DNA from: Pseudomonadota bacterium
GTDB taxonomy: Bacteria; Myxococcota_A; UBA796; CAJQPC01
Direction: 5' to 3'
DNA length: 64,000 nucleotides
Assembly (NCBI GenBank): GCA_024228935.1
Contig: JAAESX010000094.1
Location: 1 to 64,000 of the forward strand
Positions 55,723-63,964 of the stretch are shown here, one piece after another (within the stretch, counting starts at the first letter, position 1; each line of letters begins with the position of its first letter). Under the pieces are notes generated by a model. The model was not told the origin of the DNA, did not search any database, and was given only the letters and a program-made list of their open reading frames with translations. The position numbers were made by a program, and so were the translations under genes.

Positions 55723-56834
55723 CAGGACTCCTTGAAGCCGTAGAACTCACGGCTGGCCAGCGTGGGCAGTGCCTCGCGCGGGGACAACAGCGAGCGTACG
55801 GCCCAGAGCTCGGTGAACACGCGGTACTTCGTGGTGCGGTCGAGGTAGTCGACGCCCGAGCTGCCGCCGGTGCCGACGCGACGGCCGATCAGCCGCTCGA
55901 CCATACGGGCGTGGCGGCTGCGCCAGATGACGAGCTGCTCCTCGAGCTCGACGACCGTGTCGAGCAGCAGGCGAGGCCAGGCCAGGAGCGGTAGCTCGCG
56001 GTAGCTCTCGATGAAGAGCGCCGCCGCGCGGATGCGGCGCACCCGGTCCGTGTCCTCGACGTCCGTCGCCATCAGCCAGGTGCGGGCCGCGGCCTCGGTG
56101 GCCTCGAACCGCTCGCGCAGCGCGTCGGGCTTGCCCGCGCCGACCTCGATCAGGCGGTCGAGCTGGATCTTGCGTCGGGCCTGGCCACGCTCCAGGTAGG
56201 TGTCCAGGAAGCGGCGGACCGCCGCGTCGTCACCGGCGTCCCCGGGCGAGGAGCCCTGGATCGGGGTGCGGTAGAGCCACTCGTGGAGCGCCGCGCGCAG
56301 CGTCGTCTCCTCGCGGGCTCGCGAGATGTGTGCCCAGGCCTTGGCGCCACCCGGGCTGGACTCGGCCAGCTTCTTGATGTGGTTCAGCGGCTGGATCTTC
56401 CCGTACGTGATCCGCTGGCTCTCCTCGAGGCCGAGGAGGATCTCCAGCTCGCGCATCTGGAAGCTCTGGAAGCCCGAGCTCGGGATCAGCTTGTCGCGGA
56501 AGTCCAGGAAGTCGAGCGGCGTGAGCGTCTCCATGACGCGGAACTGGTCCACGCCCAGGCGGATGATCTCGATGACGCGCCGCAGGTGGTGCACGACGTG
56601 GGGGACGACCTGCTCGTCGACCATCGGCCGGGCCAGGTGGTCCCGGGCGAGCCGGAGCTCGCGAATCGCCAGCTTGAACCAGAGCTCGTAGGCCTGGTGG
56701 ACGATGATGAAGTGGAGCTCGTCGCTCTCGAGCGCCCCCTCATCTCCCTCGAGTCCGCCTTGCAGGTCCAGCAACTGGGGCAGTCGGAGGTAGTCCCAGT
56801 AGGTGGGGGTGTCGGACGTCGTGGGGTCGGACAT
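55722..56834 (-). CDS. kynA: Tryptophan 2,3-dioxygenase
   Basis: A heme dioxygenase that converts L-tryptophan to N-formylkynurenine. The 370-residue protein shows distal His46 in FIIVHQAYELWFK, the proximal heme ligand His308 in RHARMVERLIG, and the substrate-contact block GTGGSSGVDYL with the ending TKYRVFTELW. The N-terminus TYWDYLRLPQLLDLQGG is diagnostic. It is longer than the common 280 residues mostly because of an inserted helical region near 180-250. A GGAGAG ribosome site precedes the ATG. It heads the eight-gene operon that continues to 48.5 kb, with its promoter in the 69-bp divergent spacer to pfaD. Confidence 0.95.
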   Translation of the reverse strand: MSDPTTSDTPTYWDYLRLPQLLDLQGGLEGDEGALESDELHFIIVHQAYELWFKLAIRELRLARDHLARPMVDEQVVPHVVHHLRRVIEIIRLGVDQFRVMETLTPLDFLDFRDKLIPSSGFQSFQMRELEILLGLEESQRITYGKIQPLNHIKKLAESSPGGAKAWAHISRAREETTLRAALHEWLYRTPIQGSSPGDAGDDAAVRRFLDTYLERGQARRKIQLDRLIEVGAGKPDALRERFEATEAAARTWLMATDVEDTDRVRRIRAAALFIESYRELPLLAWPRLLLDTVVELEEQLVIWRSRHARMVERLIGRRVGTGGSSGVDYLDRTTKYRVFTELWAVRSLLSPREALPTLASREFYGFKES

Positions 56835-56860
56835 GAGCTCTCCAGATGGCTTTGTCTACG

Positions 56861-56881
56861 AGGTGCACCTGTATCGCGATA
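56861..56881. promoter_or_regulatory. Two adjacent perfect 10-bp palindromes, putative operator for kynA / pfaD
   Basis: In the 69-bp spacer between the divergent kynA and PfaD-like genes are AGGTGCACCT (56861-56870) and TATCGCGATA (56872-56881), each its own reverse complement and separated by one base. Two back-to-back perfect palindromes in a spacer that must hold two promoters suggest dimeric repressor sites. No regulator gene is in the window. Confidence 0.5.
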
Positions 56882-56903
56882 TGGGTCGCGGGACGGAGGT
56901 CAC

Positions 56904-58769
56904 GTGCGCGAGGCGTTGGACATCGCGGTCGGCTACGGCGCGGCCCTCTCGACGGTCTGCTCGGGGGACGACCGGGTGAGCCAGGAAGGCGAAGGCGGAG
57001 GTCTCTCGGACTCCGTCGATCGGCGCGGCGTCGAGCCGCTGGCCGGGATCCTGTGGAAGGAAGCGGGCATCGACCGCATCGAGCTGGCGGACAGCGACGT
57101 CATCCTGACGCTCGAGCGGAACGGCGTGGGCGCGAGCCTGACCGTGAGCTGGGCGAGCGGAGAGTCGTTCACCGAGCAGGTCGAGCTGGCTCCCCATGCG
57201 GGCGTCGAGGACAACCGCCCCGGCTTCCTGCCGGACGCCGGCGGGCGCATCCACGATCTGGTCGAGGCCGTGCACGGCGACGGACCGGTCTACGTGGTCG
57301 ACGGGGGCGAGGGGCTGCGGGCGTACAGCTCGGGGCGGTTCTCGGATGCGACCGGCTCGATGCCGCTCGTCGGGAGCGTCCCGGCGACCGCGCAGCTCGG
57401 TCCCGCGAGCTTCCGGACTCTCCATGGTGTCCGCGCGAACTACGTGGCCGGGGCCATGGCCGGCGGCATCTCGTCGGTCGCGCTCGTCCAGGCGATGGGA
57501 CACGCGGGACTCCTGGCGTTCTACGGCGCCGGTGGCCTCCCGCTCTCGGCGGCCGAGGACGCCATCAGCAAGCTGTCGCGCTCGATGGGGGACCGTCCGT
57601 TCGGCGCGAACCTGCTGCACAACCCGGTCGAGCCAGCCATGGAGCAGAAGACGGTCGACCTCTTCCTGCTGTACGGCGTGCGCTACGTCAGCGCATCGGC
57701 GTTCATGGGGCTCACCCCGGCGGTCGCGCACTACCGGTACAAGGGCATCCACCAGGTCGACGGCCGGACGGTCTGCCCGAACCGGCTGTTCGCCAAGGTC
57801 TCCAGGCCCGAGGTCGCCGAGCACTTCCTGCGTCCGGCTCCGGCCAAGCTCCTGGCCGAGCTCGTGGGGGAGGGGAAGCTGACCGAGGCCGAGGCCGAGC
57901 TGGCGGTCCACCACCCGATGGCCGACGCCGTCACCGCCGAGGCGGACAGCGGTGGGCACACGGACCGACGGGCGCTCCCTGTGCTGCTGCCCATCCTCCG
58001 GCGTCAGCGCGACCGCATCGCGCTGGAGCTGGCGTACGGCGAGCGAGGCATCCACGTGGCGCTGGGCGCTGCGGGCGGCATCGGGACCCCCGAGTCGATC
58101 CTCGCGGCCTACGCGATGGGCGCCGACTACGTGCTCACCGGCTCGGTGAACCAGTGCACGCCCGAGGCCGGCACCTCGGACGTCGCCAAGGAGATGCTGC
58201 TGGCCGCCGGGATGGCCGACGTGGCCAGCGGACCAGCGCCCGACATGTTCGAGCTGGGCGCGCACGTCCAGGTGCTGTCGCGCGGGACCATGTACGCCAA
58301 GCGCGGCGACCAGCTGTACGCGGTCTACAAGGGCTACGACGACTGGTACTCGGTGCCTGAGAAGACGCGGGCCAAGATCGAGAAGCAGATGCTCGGGCGG
58401 AAGTTCGACGAGGTCTGGTCCGACTGCGTGGACTACTGGTCCGAGCGCGACATCGGCGTGATCGAGCGGGCCGACACGGACGGCCGCCACAAGATGGCGC
58501 TGGTCTTCCGCTGGTACCTCGGCATGTCGAGCCGGTGGGCCCGTATGGGCGACACCAAGCGCAAGCGGGACTTCCAGATCTGGTGCGGTCCCTCGATGGG
58601 CTCGTTCAACGACTGGGTCGCGGGCACGGACCTCGAGCCGCTCCAGGCGCGCGGTGTCGTGGCGGTCGCGGATGCCCTCCTGGGTGGCGCTGCGTCACTG
58701 GAACGGGTGCGACGACTGGCTGCACAGGGCGTCGAGCTGCCGCTGGATGCGTGGCGGGTCTCGCCCTGA
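56904..58769 (+). CDS. pfaD: PfaD-family (enoyl-reductase-like) protein, stand-alone
   Basis: A 621-residue FMN-barrel protein of the PfaD/PUFA-synthase enoyl-reductase family. From about residue 135 the family blocks run: GSVPATAQLGPASFRTLHGVR, AGAMAGGISSVALVQAMGHAG, FGANLLHNPVEP, GLTPAVAHYRYKG and LTGSVNQCTPEAGTS with the ending FQIWCGPSMGSFNDWVAGT. The first 130 residues are an extra N-terminal part with a small beta domain (GIDRIELADSDVILTLE). The GTG at 56904 has a GGAGG site 6 bp upstream and is preferred. PfaD works in trans with PfaABC, yet those megasynthases are absent here. FMN oxidoreductase of another pathway is the alternative. Confidence 0.8.
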   Translation: MREALDIAVGYGAALSTVCSGDDRVSQEGEGGGLSDSVDRRGVEPLAGILWKEAGIDRIELADSDVILTLERNGVGASLTVSWASGESFTEQVELAPHAGVEDNRPGFLPDAGGRIHDLVEAVHGDGPVYVVDGGEGLRAYSSGRFSDATGSMPLVGSVPATAQLGPASFRTLHGVRANYVAGAMAGGISSVALVQAMGHAGLLAFYGAGGLPLSAAEDAISKLSRSMGDRPFGANLLHNPVEPAMEQKTVDLFLLYGVRYVSASAFMGLTPAVAHYRYKGIHQVDGRTVCPNRLFAKVSRPEVAEHFLRPAPAKLLAELVGEGKLTEAEAELAVHHPMADAVTAEADSGGHTDRRALPVLLPILRRQRDRIALELAYGERGIHVALGAAGGIGTPESILAAYAMGADYVLTGSVNQCTPEAGTSDVAKEMLLAAGMADVASGPAPDMFELGAHVQVLSRGTMYAKRGDQLYAVYKGYDDWYSVPEKTRAKIEKQMLGRKFDEVWSDCVDYWSERDIGVIERADTDGRHKMALVFRWYLGMSSRWARMGDTKRKRDFQIWCGPSMGSFNDWVAGTDLEPLQARGVVAVADALLGGAASLERVRRLAAQGVELPLDAWRVSP

Positions 58770-59596
58770 GCCTGTCGCTGGCCCTCGCCCTGGGCTGCGG
58801 TGAGCCGGTCTCGGACACGGAGATCCACAGCGCGCTGCTCGCGGCGCCGCTGGACGACGTGCACATCGCGGCGTGCGGCCCGATACGCGACGACGCGCTG
58901 CGCGGGGACTGCCAGCTCTACGCTGCCCAGATCATGGGACGGGACGCCAGCTACGGCGCGTACTGCGAGCAGGTCGACGAGGGCGTCTGGCGGGACGAGT
59001 GCTTCTTCCTGGCGGCCGAGCACGACCGTCGGACCGGAGTCGACCCCCACGAGACAGCCAAGACCTGCGCCAGGTCCGGTCGGTTCGCCGACGACTGCGG
59101 CCAGCACCTGTGGCAGACGGGGCTGAAGCGGACCGTCGACCAGAACCTGGGCGACCTGCCGCGGGCGTTCGGCAAGACCGGCGAGCTGTACTGCTACTGG
59201 GACCCGTACCTGGGCGGCGCGACGGACTTCCGCCAGCGCTTCTGGCAGAAGGGCTTCGGGGGCTGGTTCGAGCGACGTGACCTGCTGGATCCGGCTGTCT
59301 GCGGTGAGCTCGATGCGGTCGCCCAGCGCCACTGCGAGGCCGCCGCCACCGGGCTCTACCTGCGGCGGCTGCACATGCTCGGCGCCCATGACCCGCAGGC
59401 GCTCTGTGCGCTCGAGTCCCCGACGGTGGAGGCCCTCTCGGGCCACCCAAACATGGCGGCCGAGCCGTTCGAGGGGTTCCAGGAGGTGCTCGACCTCCAG
59501 CACGCCTGGGCCTGTGAGCAGGGCAAGGGCGGGCTCGCTCCCGAGGCCGACGCGATCCTGACCGTCGAGGAGCCGGTGCCGTTCGAGTGCATCTGA
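58751..59596 (+). CDS. Cysteine-rich lipoprotein of unknown function
   Basis: A 281-residue lipoprotein starting at GTG 58751, which overlaps the end of the PfaD gene by 19 bp. The signal VAGLALSLSLALALGC gives a lipid cysteine at residue 16. The mature chain holds eleven further cysteines spread along alternating helices (for example AACGPIRDDALRGDCQLY and DDCGQHLWQTG), a pattern suited to disulfide-stabilised periplasmic repeats such as Sel1-like or other cys-rich helical solenoids, although no motif is certain. It does not look enzymatic. Coupling to the PfaD gene suggests joint expression only. Confidence 0.6.
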   Translation: MAGLALSLSLALALGCGEPVSDTEIHSALLAAPLDDVHIAACGPIRDDALRGDCQLYAAQIMGRDASYGAYCEQVDEGVWRDECFFLAAEHDRRTGVDPHETAKTCARSGRFADDCGQHLWQTGLKRTVDQNLGDLPRAFGKTGELYCYWDPYLGGATDFRQRFWQKGFGGWFERRDLLDPAVCGELDAVAQRHCEAAATGLYLRRLHMLGAHDPQALCALESPTVEALSGHPNMAAEPFEGFQEVLDLQHAWACEQGKGGLAPEADAILTVEEPVPFECI

Positions 59597-60546
59597 GGGC
59601 TCAAGTTCGGGAGGCCCCGTCCGAGACGGGGCATGCTCCTGCCACACTCGCCTGCGCTCCGCCCGTCGCCACCCACACGACGGTCCTGTACGTCAGCATC
59701 CCGGGCGAGGCCGTCGAGGACGAGATCCCGTGCGAGGTCTCGGACGACGTCGAGCTCGACATCCAGTCCGAGGAGCACTGGGCCGGGCTCCGCTGGCTCG
59801 CTCTCCGAAGCGCGAGCGAGACGCTCGACACAGCCGACCGGTCGGTCATCTGGGACCTGCAGGTGGCTCGCATCGAGGCGCTCAACCAGCTGGGGTGGGA
59901 GCTGTCGCTCGAGACCTGGGACATCGGGACCGCCGACGGTGCGCGGGACGCACTCGCCGACTTCACCGCCGAGCTCGACCTGCTCGACGCCGAGCTCGAC
60001 CTGGTCGAGACCTGTGGCGCCCGGCTCGATGCCGATGCCATCGCGCTGGACGCGGTGGGCATCAACGTCGCCGAGGGGCAGGCCGTGACCGAGGCCGGAC
60101 TCGAGGCCTCGGGGCAGGTGGACGCTTTGCTCGAGCGGATCCGTCAGCTGGCCGTCGAGTCGTCGAGCGAGACCCTGGACGACGACGAGCGCGCCTACCT
60201 GCAGGACGAGTTCCTGGCGCTCGCGTCGGAGATCGACCGCACGGCGGCTCGGCTCGAGGTCAACGGGGTCGGCCTGGGTGACGGCACGAACACCCTCATC
60301 GAGGTCCAGACGGGAGGGGCGGCGGACGAGCTGAGCCGGGTGCAGGTGACCCTCGGTGACCTGCGCACGACCGTCCTCGGCATCGACACTGGCTCGCTCG
60401 ACATCTCCAGCGCGAGTGGCGCGCAGTCGGGCATCACGACGGTGGACACGGCGCTCGACAGCCTGGGCTCCATCACCTCGCGCTACGAGGCGGCCGACGT
60501 GGTGCTCGAGTCCGAGGCGACGCGCATCGCCGACGCGCTGGACTAA
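59587..60546 (+). CDS. Acidic protein with flagellin D1-like helical modules
   Basis: Residues about 180-319 read like the paired helices of flagellin D1: LLERIRQLAVESSSETLDDDERAYLQDEF matches the RIRELAVQ...DRxxIQxE block, then LEVNGVGLGDG matches the NGxxLLDG turn, and SGITTVDTALDSLGSITSRY matches the C-terminal helix. An earlier stretch (LALRSASETLDTADRSVIWDL) looks like a second, degenerate copy. The protein is very acidic and lacks a classical flagellin N-terminus. The start is unsure: GTG 59587 lies inside the previous gene, and an 8-bp hairpin at 59614-59632 falls in the first codons. Secretion or filament function is unknown. Confidence 0.6.
   Translation: MHLRAQVREAPSETGHAPATLACAPPVATHTTVLYVSIPGEAVEDEIPCEVSDDVELDIQSEEHWAGLRWLALRSASETLDTADRSVIWDLQVARIEALNQLGWELSLETWDIGTADGARDALADFTAELDLLDAELDLVETCGARLDADAIALDAVGINVAEGQAVTEAGLEASGQVDALLERIRQLAVESSSETLDDDERAYLQDEFLALASEIDRTAARLEVNGVGLGDGTNTLIEVQTGGAADELSRVQVTLGDLRTTVLGIDTGSLDISSASGAQSGITTVDTALDSLGSITSRYEAADVVLESEATRIADALD
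59614..59632 (+). terminator. Perfect 8-bp-stem hairpin after the lipoprotein gene
   Basis: GCCCCGTC (59614-59621), loop CGA, GACGGGGC (59625-59632), 18 bp after the lipoprotein stop. No T-run follows. If it works as a terminator or attenuator, the start of the flagellin-like gene would be downstream, but no standard start codon is in frame there. Confidence 0.4.
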
Positions 60547-61460
60547 GCGACGTCCAGGGCCAGCAGACCGAGCCCCTCCAGCGCTGCACGTCCGGCCACG
60601 CGATCGGCCTCGTCCGCGAACACCGCGACCAGACTCCTGTCGCCGCCTGCTCCGCTGAACTTCGCTCCCAGCGCGCCGGCCTCGCGGACGGTCTGGCACG
60701 CCGCCGAGAGGCCCGGAGCGGCGAGCGCCGGGTGAGGCAGCGCCTCGTAGATCTCCTGGGCCTGGTCGAGCTCCCGTCCGAGCGCCACCAGGTCGCCGGC
60801 CTCCAGCGCTTCGGTCGCCCGTCGGGCGCCACGACCCCATGCCGCGATGGCGTCCCGGGGCACGTCGTCGCCCAGCGCGGCCAGGATCGGCGCAGCGGAC
60901 ACGAGCTCGGGAAAGGCGGCCACGAGCATCGGCGCGCTGCCCTGGACGGCTCGCCGCTCGCCGGTCGTCCAGTCGATGAACAGGGGGCCGGGGGCCGCGC
61001 AGGCCAGGGGGTCCATCGCGCCGCAGTTCACGCCCAGATCGTCGCGCTCGGCGCGGTAGGCCACGTCGGCGGCGGCTTCCCAGGACAGCTCGAAGCGACC
61101 GTGGCGGGCCAGCGCACGCGCGGTCGCGACCGACACCGCCGCGCTGGAGCTGAAGCCTCGCCCGGCGGGCAGGTCCGAGCGCACGACGACTCGGCCCGGG
61201 GGCAGGGGATGTCCGTCGGCGAGCAGGGTCCGCGCGACCGCGACGACGTACCGGTTGGGGTCGCCGGTGAGGCAGCGCAGGTCGTCCCCGAGGCGCGTCA
61301 CGCCGAACGCGGAGTGGATGACCAGGCCCCAGTCGGCGCGCCGGACGGTGGCCAGGACACCCGCCGACAAGGGGGCGACCAGACAGGCCGCGTCGGGCCC
61401 ACCGGCCCAGTCGCCGTGCTCGCCGACGACACAGACTCGACCGTGGGCGAAGCCGCTCAT
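60543..61460 (-). CDS. GHMP-family small-molecule kinase
   Basis: A 305-residue GHMP kinase. The N-terminal strand GRVCVVGEHGDWAGG has the GEH triad typical of galactokinase and related sugar/mevalonate kinases, the ATP loop is LPAGRGFSSSAAVSVA and the C-terminal motif 3 is GAKFSGAGGDRSLVAVF. The early catalytic block RAERDDLGVNCGAMDPLA supplies the acidic residue. No sequence feature singles out galactose, mevalonate, fucose or another substrate; the closest look is to the L-arabinokinase/glucuronokinase-like branch, but this is a guess. The 3' end overlaps that of the flagellin-like gene by 4 bp. It lies 9 bp after the lipoprotein gene of the same strand. Confidence 0.8.
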   Translation of the reverse strand: MSGFAHGRVCVVGEHGDWAGGPDAACLVAPLSAGVLATVRRADWGLVIHSAFGVTRLGDDLRCLTGDPNRYVVAVARTLLADGHPLPPGRVVVRSDLPAGRGFSSSAAVSVATARALARHGRFELSWEAAADVAYRAERDDLGVNCGAMDPLACAAPGPLFIDWTTGERRAVQGSAPMLVAAFPELVSAAPILAALGDDVPRDAIAAWGRGARRATEALEAGDLVALGRELDQAQEIYEALPHPALAAPGLSAACQTVREAGALGAKFSGAGGDRSLVAVFADEADRVAGRAALEGLGLLALDVA

Positions 61461-61469
61461 GGAGAGAGC

Positions 61470-62387
61470 CTACCTGTCGTTCGGCTCGAGCGCCTGGAAC
61501 GTACAGCTGGTCTCGTCGCCCTCGGTCTCCAGGACGCCCTCGCTGTCGCCCTGGAAGGTCAGCGCACCGTTGTCGCTCCAGCACTGGGTGAACACCAGCC
61601 CGGGGTAGGGCGTGTCGCCGCCGTCGATCAGCGCATCCACTCGGCCGAACCCGACGGCGTCCCATTGGGTGAGCGCCTCGACCAGCTCGTCGCGCGGTCG
61701 GCCTTCGCCGGGGTTCGTGTCGAAGGCGAAGTGGAACTCGTACGTGCCGCTGGCGTCTTCGGCCACGTCGAGCCAGGCCTCGCTGGACTGGCTCTCGCCG
61801 CCGTCGAAGACGAGCCGGTCTGCTCGCATCGAGACCGACGTGGTCTCGCCCAGCACGTAGTCGACGTCGTAGGTGCCCGAGCCGCCGACCTCGATCGCCT
61901 CGTCGAGCTCGGACTGGTCCCAGCTGAGCGTGCCGCTCTCGACGCCGTCCTCGTCGTACCAGGTGGTCCCGGCCACGAACCCGGTCCACGGGCCGTCCGG
62001 GAACTCGCTGGCCTGGAACTCGTAGACGTACAGGTCGTGTGTGGTCGTTCGGCTGACCTCGAGCCGCAGATAGGTGCCCGGGTAGACGTCCCAGGCGCCC
62101 GGCCCCCAGACGCGAGCGTCGTCGGCGCGCAGGGTGGGCGCGACGAGGCGGGCCGTGTCGGCCACCGAGGTGAACAGCTGGGTGTATTGGGCGAAGCCGT
62201 CGAGCGAGTCTGCAGCGATGCCGTAGTACAGCGCCTCGTCCCCCGTCCGGTCCTCGGCGCCCGGGTAGGCCAGCGCGAGCTCCTCGTAGGTCGGCATCGC
62301 GCCCAGGAACGCGGCGTCCTCGTAGAAGATCTGGTTGCTGAGCGAGCCTGAACAGCCCAGCAGTCCCGGCACCAGGAGCAGGCTCAC
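61470..62387 (-). CDS. Acidic lipoprotein of unknown function
   Basis: A 305-residue lipoprotein. The GTG at 62387 overlaps the stop of the caspase-like gene (GTGA) and gives VSLLLVPGLLGC, lipid cysteine at residue 12. The body is highly acidic and beta-rich (for example LYVYEFQASEFPDGP and SWDQSELDEAIEVGGSG), with the last part carrying two cysteines. I do not recognise a family; the pattern suggests a surface beta-sandwich. It may pair with the caspase-like protein before it and the kinase after it, all on the same transcript. Confidence 0.65.
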   Translation of the reverse strand: MSLLLVPGLLGCSGSLSNQIFYEDAAFLGAMPTYEELALAYPGAEDRTGDEALYYGIAADSLDGFAQYTQLFTSVADTARLVAPTLRADDARVWGPGAWDVYPGTYLRLEVSRTTTHDLYVYEFQASEFPDGPWTGFVAGTTWYDEDGVESGTLSWDQSELDEAIEVGGSGTYDVDYVLGETTSVSMRADRLVFDGGESQSSEAWLDVAEDASGTYEFHFAFDTNPGEGRPRDELVEALTQWDAVGFGRVDALIDGGDTPYPGLVFTQCWSDNGALTFQGDSEGVLETEGDETSCTFQALEPNDR

Positions 62388-63964
62388 CAGCGCATCCCGA
62401 CCGTCAGAAGGACCTGTCGGGTGCCGAACGCGTTCCGGCCCTCCTCGAGCTTGTAGGGGACCAGCGAGCTGTGCCACTCCAGGTCCAGGAGGAACCGACC
62501 GGGGTGCCAGCCAGCGCTCCAGACACCGCCCGGAGCGACCGTCACCAGGGACTGGTCGGGCGCCATGCTGTCGCCGGGGAAGCTGCGCTGGATGACCAGG
62601 AACTCGGCCCGCACGCCGCCGCTCCACTGCAGGTTGTGCCACTCGGGGCTCTGGTAGCCGGCGCTCAGTCCGGCGCTGGTCCAGTAGGTGTTGACCTGGA
62701 CCGGGACCAGCGAGGCGCCCGGCACCGCGATCTGTCCGGGACCGCCGCCAGCCAGGACATCGACGCCCCAGAACCCGCGACGGCCGCTGCCCTTGTAGGC
62801 GACGCCGGCGAGCGGGACGGGAGGCAGGAACTCGGTCATCACCGGGATGGACGTCGGCGCCGCGACGCCGGCCATCAGGCGGACCGAGGTGTCCGGACGG
62901 CGAGCCTTGCGGATCTTCTTCTCGACCGCGCCCTTCGCCGTGTCCTCCTCGTATTCGACCGGCTCGAACGTGGCGTGGGCCAGGTTGATAGTGCCGTCCT
63001 TGGGGACCTTGACCTCGGCGACGTACAGGTGGGTCGGGCGACGGACCTGGACCAGGTAGCGGCCGGGTCGAACGGCCAGCTTCCGGTCGGCGCCGCCGGC
63101 GGTGACCTCGCCGACGAACGTGCTGCGACCGACGTCGAACACGGCGAAGGTCCCGGTGAGCTGGGTCGGGAACACGAGCGCGGACTGCGCCGGCTCGAGG
63201 TCGGCCAGGACGACGTCACCCTCGCCGGACAGGTCCCACTCGAACGTCGGGTGCTGCGTCCCGATGGCGCTCGCGGCCGTGCCGATGATGGTCTGGATGT
63301 AGACGTAGTCGTAGACCTCGGACAGCGTCACCCGCTGGTCGAAGTCCTCGTCGGCCGAGCCCGCCAGCCCGCTCACCAGGTAGTGGGTGAAGTAGCTGCC
63401 GCCGATCTCGTCGGACTCCTGGCTGGCCTCGTCGCTCGAGCTCGAGGTGACGATGACGGTGCCCTCGGTGGCCAGGTGCTCGGTGACGTCGAACACGAAG
63501 GACGGAGCCATCGTGCCGCCCTTGCGGCGGGTCGCGGTCCCGGACTGGCAGGCGTCCAGGAAGGCGAGCCGCACGTCGGCGCCGCTGTTCTCCAGAAGGG
63601 ACTCGAGCTGCTCGTACCCCAACACGGTCTGGGCGAGCTGGAGCCCAGCCTCGTCCGCGTGCCCCGAGTAGTAGAAGAACAGCACCACGTCGTCGCCCGC
63701 GGCCTTTGCGTCCGCGATGTCGTCGCGCAGGTCGCCGAACTCGGCGAGCATGTCGGACTTGCGGGCGTCCAGGACGAGGTGGACGTCCTGGGGCTCGTAC
63801 CCGGCCACGTCGACGAGCACGTCACCGACCTTGATGGCGTCGTCCTCGGCGAAGTAGAGCGGCGCGGCATTGCTGGCGCCCTCGTTGTTCGCCACGAGGA
63901 AGGCCATGCGCTGCACGGCGGCCTCCGAGGGCGTCGACAGCGCGGCGAGGAGGCCGAGCATCAC
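62384..63964 (-). CDS. Exported caspase-like (C14) peptidase with C-terminal barrel-like domain
   Basis: A 526-residue protein. After a signal (MLGLLAALSTPSEA) a caspase-fold domain (about 20-230) carries the catalytic His102 in FYYSGHADE and Cys139 in LDACQSGTA, the metacaspase/caspase HG-DxCxSG pattern. The next part (about 260-345) is beta-rich, and the final ~170 residues (GVAYKGSGRRGFWGVDV onward, ending LLTVGMRW) look like an eight-strand outer-membrane beta-barrel, aromatic-ending. Thus a protease may be tethered to the outer membrane facing the periplasm. The GTG start overlaps the stop of the partial upstream gene (GTGA); MLGLL at 63961 is an alternative. Confidence 0.82.
   Translation of the reverse strand: MMLGLLAALSTPSEAAVQRMAFLVANNEGASNAAPLYFAEDDAIKVGDVLVDVAGYEPQDVHLVLDARKSDMLAEFGDLRDDIADAKAAGDDVVLFFYYSGHADEAGLQLAQTVLGYEQLESLLENSGADVRLAFLDACQSGTATRRKGGTMAPSFVFDVTEHLATEGTVIVTSSSSDEASQESDEIGGSYFTHYLVSGLAGSADEDFDQRVTLSEVYDYVYIQTIIGTAASAIGTQHPTFEWDLSGEGDVVLADLEPAQSALVFPTQLTGTFAVFDVGRSTFVGEVTAGGADRKLAVRPGRYLVQVRRPTHLYVAEVKVPKDGTINLAHATFEPVEYEEDTAKGAVEKKIRKARRPDTSVRLMAGVAAPTSIPVMTEFLPPVPLAGVAYKGSGRRGFWGVDVLAGGGPGQIAVPGASLVPVQVNTYWTSAGLSAGYQSPEWHNLQWSGGVRAEFLVIQRSFPGDSMAPDQSLVTVAPGGVWSAGWHPGRFLLDLEWHSSLVPYKLEEGRNAFGTRQVLLTVGMRW

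Noticed and set aside
59356..61989. 877-codon minus-strand frame over the flagellin-like gene and GHMP kinase
   Set aside because: Crosses the convergent ends of supported genes and is an Arg/Gly-rich shadow of the GHMP kinase and lipoprotein genes.
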